7,076 bases of DNA from contig QILY01000156.1 of assembly GCA_003232155.1 (NCBI GenBank), positions 1 to 7,076 on the forward strand, in the 5' to 3' direction. This stretch comes from Maribacter sp. (GTDB taxonomy: Bacteria; Bacteroidota; Bacteroidia; Flavobacteriales; Flavobacteriaceae). Each line of letters begins with the position of its first letter. Within the stretch, counting starts at the first letter, position 1. The notes beneath the pieces are model-generated. The model was not told the origin of the DNA and did no database searches. It was given only the letters and a program-made list of their open reading frames with translations. The position numbers were made by a program, and so were the translations under genes. Shown in pieces: positions 5,530 to 7,076 of the stretch.

Positions 5530-6375
5530 TCAACCTAATCTAGCAGCTGCGTTTAATTTACCGATTAAATTTTTAGCAACGGCGTTCGAAAATTCCTTTT
5601 TTCGGTATTTTGTAATAGGTTGAATACCTATTATTGAATTGGTAATGAAAAGCTCGTCGGCTTTTTGCAGATCAAAAGGGGATATTGATTCTTCTTCTAT
5701 AGTATATTTTTCATTTTTACTGATAATATCAATTAGTTTTTTTCTAACAATTCCGTTTAAAGTGCCTTCTTTTAGGGGAGGAGTAATTACTGTGTTCCCT
5801 TTTACCAAGAAAATATTACCATTCAATACCTCAACTACCTGCTTCGCATTATTTATCAAAATACAGTTATCATAGCCGTTCTCTTTTGCAAAAATACTTC
5901 CTACTACATTTATTATTTTATTATTGGTTTTTAGGGTAGACAATATATCAGGGTTGGTATAAAAATCTTTAAAAAGCTCAACTTCATAATCGCCCTCATT
6001 TAAAATATAAAACGGAGTGTTCAATGAGCTACATTCCATACTGAATGAAACAGTTTGCGTTGTGGGCATATATAAGCCTCCGTTATTTCTAAAAATGGTA
6101 AAACGCAAACGTGCCGCACTATTTTCAAATGAATTGGAACGAATCGTTTTTAAAATTTCTTCTTCTAAAAACTCCATAGTAAACTCCATGGGTATTTCCA
6201 TACGTAAAATACGCATTGATGCCATTAGTCTTAGGTAATGATCTTCCCAAAAGAAGACTTTACCGTTCACTATACGAAGGGTTTCAAAAAGGGCATCGCC
6301 GTAACGTAAACCTCTATTTTCGTGATTCAGATATTGCGTATCTGCCGGAAGTAATTCTCCATTAAAATTGACCAT
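5530..6375 (-). CDS. Class IV PLP-dependent aminotransferase (BCAT/DAAT/ADC-lyase fold)
   Basis: This is a fold-type IV PLP enzyme of 281 residues. With M1 at 6373-6375, the N-terminus is MVNFNGELLP, followed by HENRGLRYGDALFETLR (18-34). The likely PLP lysine is K149 in STLKTNN. E182 in VVEVLNGN sits where family members hold the pyridine nitrogen. GTLNGIVR (204-211) matches the phosphate-binding GxxxGxxR-type loop. The family includes branched-chain aminotransferase, D-amino-acid transaminase and aminodeoxychorismate lyase (PabC); sequence alone does not separate them here, and a PabC-like role is one option. The ORF opens further upstream at a TTG (6411), but that codon overlaps the -7 box and lies within or before the hairpin, so it is rejected. 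ATG at 6382-6384 is a possible start three codons longer. Downstream it converges with yqgE. Confidence 0.88.
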   Translation of the reverse strand: MVNFNGELLPADTQYLNHENRGLRYGDALFETLRIVNGKVFFWEDHYLRLMASMRILRMEIPMEFTMEFLEEEILKTIRSNSFENSAARLRFTIFRNNGGLYMPTTQTVSFSMECSSLNTPFYILNEGDYEVELFKDFYTNPDILSTLKTNNKIINVVGSIFAKENGYDNCILINNAKQVVEVLNGNIFLVKGNTVITPPLKEGTLNGIVRKKLIDIISKNEKYTIEEESISPFDLQKADELFITNSIIGIQPITKYRKKEFSNAVAKNLIGKLNAAARLG

Positions 6376-6384
6376 AGCAACCAT

Positions 6385-6408
6385 AAAAAAGCCTTGAAAA
6401 ATCAAGGC
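6385..6408 (-). terminator. Intrinsic terminator after the START-like gene
   Basis: On the minus strand, GCCTTGA and TCAAGGC form a perfect 7-bp stem around a TTTT loop, followed directly by six T residues. It begins 31 bases after the START-like gene stop and ends one base before the first ATG option of the aminotransferase gene. It would stop read-through from the upstream gene. The orientation is clear because the T-run exists only on the minus strand. Confidence 0.75.
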
Positions 6409-6416
6409 CAAATATA
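6409..6416 (-). promoter_or_regulatory. Candidate -7 box (TATATTTG) for the aminotransferase gene
   Basis: On the minus strand this is an exact TAnnTTTG match directly next to the terminator stem. It predicts a transcription start a few bases further, inside the first arm of the hairpin. A transcript starting there would lack part of that arm and could not form the terminator, so the aminotransferase would be made independently while read-through from upstream is stopped. No TTG is seen at a good -33 distance. Confidence 0.5.
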
Positions 6417-6438
6417 AGATTAAATGTAGACACCTTTT

Positions 6439-6822
6439 TTAGGATGACCCTAAAACTTGTTTTAAATCACCAACCTGATTGGTCCATAACATTTTTGATT
6501 CCTCCAACTCATCTTCTTCAGCAAAATCGGTAATGAACAAAGAAACATCTTTGGTTATCTCATCTACTATAATTTTCATTTCAAAATAGGTGTCGTCATC
6601 ATTCTCTTCCCATGCGAATTTCACAAACTCGTCATTTTTTCTTTTTAAAAGTTTAGCTTCTTCTTCGGCACCATCCCAAATAAAGGTGAACATTTCACCC
6701 CTTGAATTTACGTTATCGGCAAACCATTCAGAAAGTCCTGAAGGGGTCGCTAGGTATTGATATAGCATATGTGATGATGACTGTATCACAAACTCTATTT
6801 CAAATTTTATTTTATCACTCAT
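6439..6822 (-). CDS. START-like / AHSA1-type (Bet v1 fold) domain protein
   Basis: The 127-residue acidic protein has the small START/AHSA1 layout. Strand 1 is KIKFEIEFVIQSS (4-16). The helix motif SHMLYQYLATPSGLSEWFAD (17-36) resembles the signature of activator-of-Hsp90-ATPase-homologue and SRPBCC proteins. It continues with FTFIWDGAEEEAKL (45-58), FVKFAWEE (66-73), YFEMKIIVDE (79-88), and a C-terminal helix with MLWTNQVGDLKQVL (111-124) that closes the ligand cavity. The fold often binds hydrophobic ligands or protein partners; no substrate is known for this group. ATG at 6820-6822 is the only reasonable start. There is no signal peptide. It ends in a TAA, and a hairpin-plus-T-run terminator lies between it and the aminotransferase gene. 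It diverges from the tRNA gene. I found no exact -7 box upstream, only TATTCTTG at 6883-6890 with one mismatch. Confidence 0.85.
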   Translation of the reverse strand: MSDKIKFEIEFVIQSSSHMLYQYLATPSGLSEWFADNVNSRGEMFTFIWDGAEEEAKLLKRKNDEFVKFAWEENDDDTYFEMKIIVDEITKDVSLFITDFAEEDELEESKMLWTNQVGDLKQVLGSS

Positions 6823-6907
6823 TTTGATTACTGTTTACATTGGGCAATATATATATTAATCTATGATAAAAAAATAAAACGACAAGAATATTTTTAGCGA
6901 AGTATAG

Positions 6908-6938
6908 TTGACGAACAAATAATTTAACTTTATATTTG
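6908..6938 (+). promoter_or_regulatory. Bacteroidota-type promoter for the tRNA gene
   Basis: TTG at 6908-6910 and TATATTTG at 6931-6938 are 20 bases apart, an excellent match to the TTG/TAnnTTTG consensus of this phylum. Transcription should begin near 6942, about 17 bases before the mature tRNA 5' end, leaving a short leader for RNase P to remove. Confidence 0.8.
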
Positions 6939-6958
6939 CAGCCGTTTTAAATGACCAT

Positions 6959-7032
6959 GGCGAGGTAGCTCAGCTGGTTAGAGCGTCGGATTCATAATCC
7001 GGAGGTCGGGGGATCGTGCCCCCCTCTCGCTA
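6959..7032 (+). tRNA. tRNA with CAT anticodon, probably elongator tRNA-Met
   Basis: A full cloverleaf of 74 bases can be drawn. The acceptor stem is 6959-6965 with 7025-7031, with G-U pairs at both ends. The D stem is GCTC/GAGC (6968-6971, 6981-6984) around a nine-base loop with GG. The anticodon stem is 6986-6990 with 6998-7002, around TTCATAA, with CAT at 6993-6995. The variable loop is five bases and the T stem is GGGGG/CCCCC (7008-7012, 7020-7024). The T loop reads ATCGTGC, so the usual T54-A58 pair appears as A54-T58. CCA is not encoded and must be added by nucleotidyltransferase. The anticodon stem lacks the three G-C pairs typical of initiator tRNA and position 1 is paired, so elongator Met is favoured. 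An Ile tRNA that reads AUA after lysidine modification cannot be ruled out. Confidence 0.93.
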
Positions 7033-7047
7033 CAAGTAAACAAAGGG

Positions 7048-7076
7048 AAACCCAAGATTTAGGTCTTGGGTTTTTT
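7048..7076 (+). terminator. Intrinsic terminator after the tRNA gene
   Basis: The 10-bp stem AAACCCAAGA/TCTTGGGTTT (7048-7057 with 7064-7073) encloses a six-base TTTAGG loop and is followed by Ts to the window edge. It lies 16 bases after the tRNA 3' end, so the tRNA appears to be a single-gene unit. The T-run may continue beyond the window. Confidence 0.88.

Noticed and set aside
5639..5875. Plus-strand frames antisense to the aminotransferase (also 6017-6238)
   Set aside because: They mirror a clearly conserved PLP enzyme on the other strand and lack their own signals.
1..7076. A hidden defence, mobile or biosynthetic system
   Set aside because: Every gene belongs to a recognised core or conserved family; no transposase, integrase, nuclease-effector pair, CRISPR repeat or toxin-antitoxin pair is seen.

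Overview
The window looks like chromosomal DNA of a marine-type member of the Bacteroidota, most likely class Flavobacteriia. The DNA is AT-rich. Shine-Dalgarno sequences are essentially absent. Exact Bacteroidota-type TAnnTTTG (-7) boxes lie just upstream of most transcription units. The gene set (DUF4290, DUF493, AAA_28-type ATPase, short RecQ, Fmt, HU, YqgE/AlgH, class IV aminotransferase, START-like protein) is the housekeeping mix I associate with flavobacterial core chromosomes. Species-level placement is not possible from memory alone.

Layout. The left edge (1-90, minus) is the first 30 codons of a DUF4290 protein, preceded on the same strand by a small DUF493 protein (342-599). Between this pair and the next, divergent unit lies a ~150-bp imperfect inverted repeat (649-800), the clearest non-coding oddity here. 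A plus-strand run follows: an AAA_28-like P-loop ATPase (834-1400), recQ (1397-3298, overlapping the ATPase by GTGA) and fmt (3355-4302), with a perfect 22-bp palindrome between recQ and fmt. HU (4479-4751) has its own good promoter and a strong intrinsic terminator. The plus-strand run ends with yqgE (4873-5433). An eight-copy TTGATGG tandem repeat starts at the base after the yqgE stop. On the minus strand, a START-like/AHSA1-type protein (6439-6822) is followed by a class IV PLP aminotransferase (5530-6375). A hairpin-plus-T-run terminator and a -7 box are packed together in their 63-bp gap. At the right edge a CAT-anticodon tRNA (6959-7032, plus) has its own promoter and terminator.

Function. 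The genes serve separate core tasks: DNA repair (RecQ), translation initiation (Fmt, possibly the Met tRNA), nucleoid structure (HU) and PLP metabolism. Several others are conserved proteins of unknown role. There is no defence island, phage, CRISPR, secretion cluster or biosynthetic cluster. I do not see an undescribed multi-gene system. The items worth following up are the structured repeat at 649-800, the helix-sized internal deletion in the DUF493 protein, the unusual T-loop of the tRNA, the ATPase-recQ coupling and the terminator/promoter overlap near 6400.
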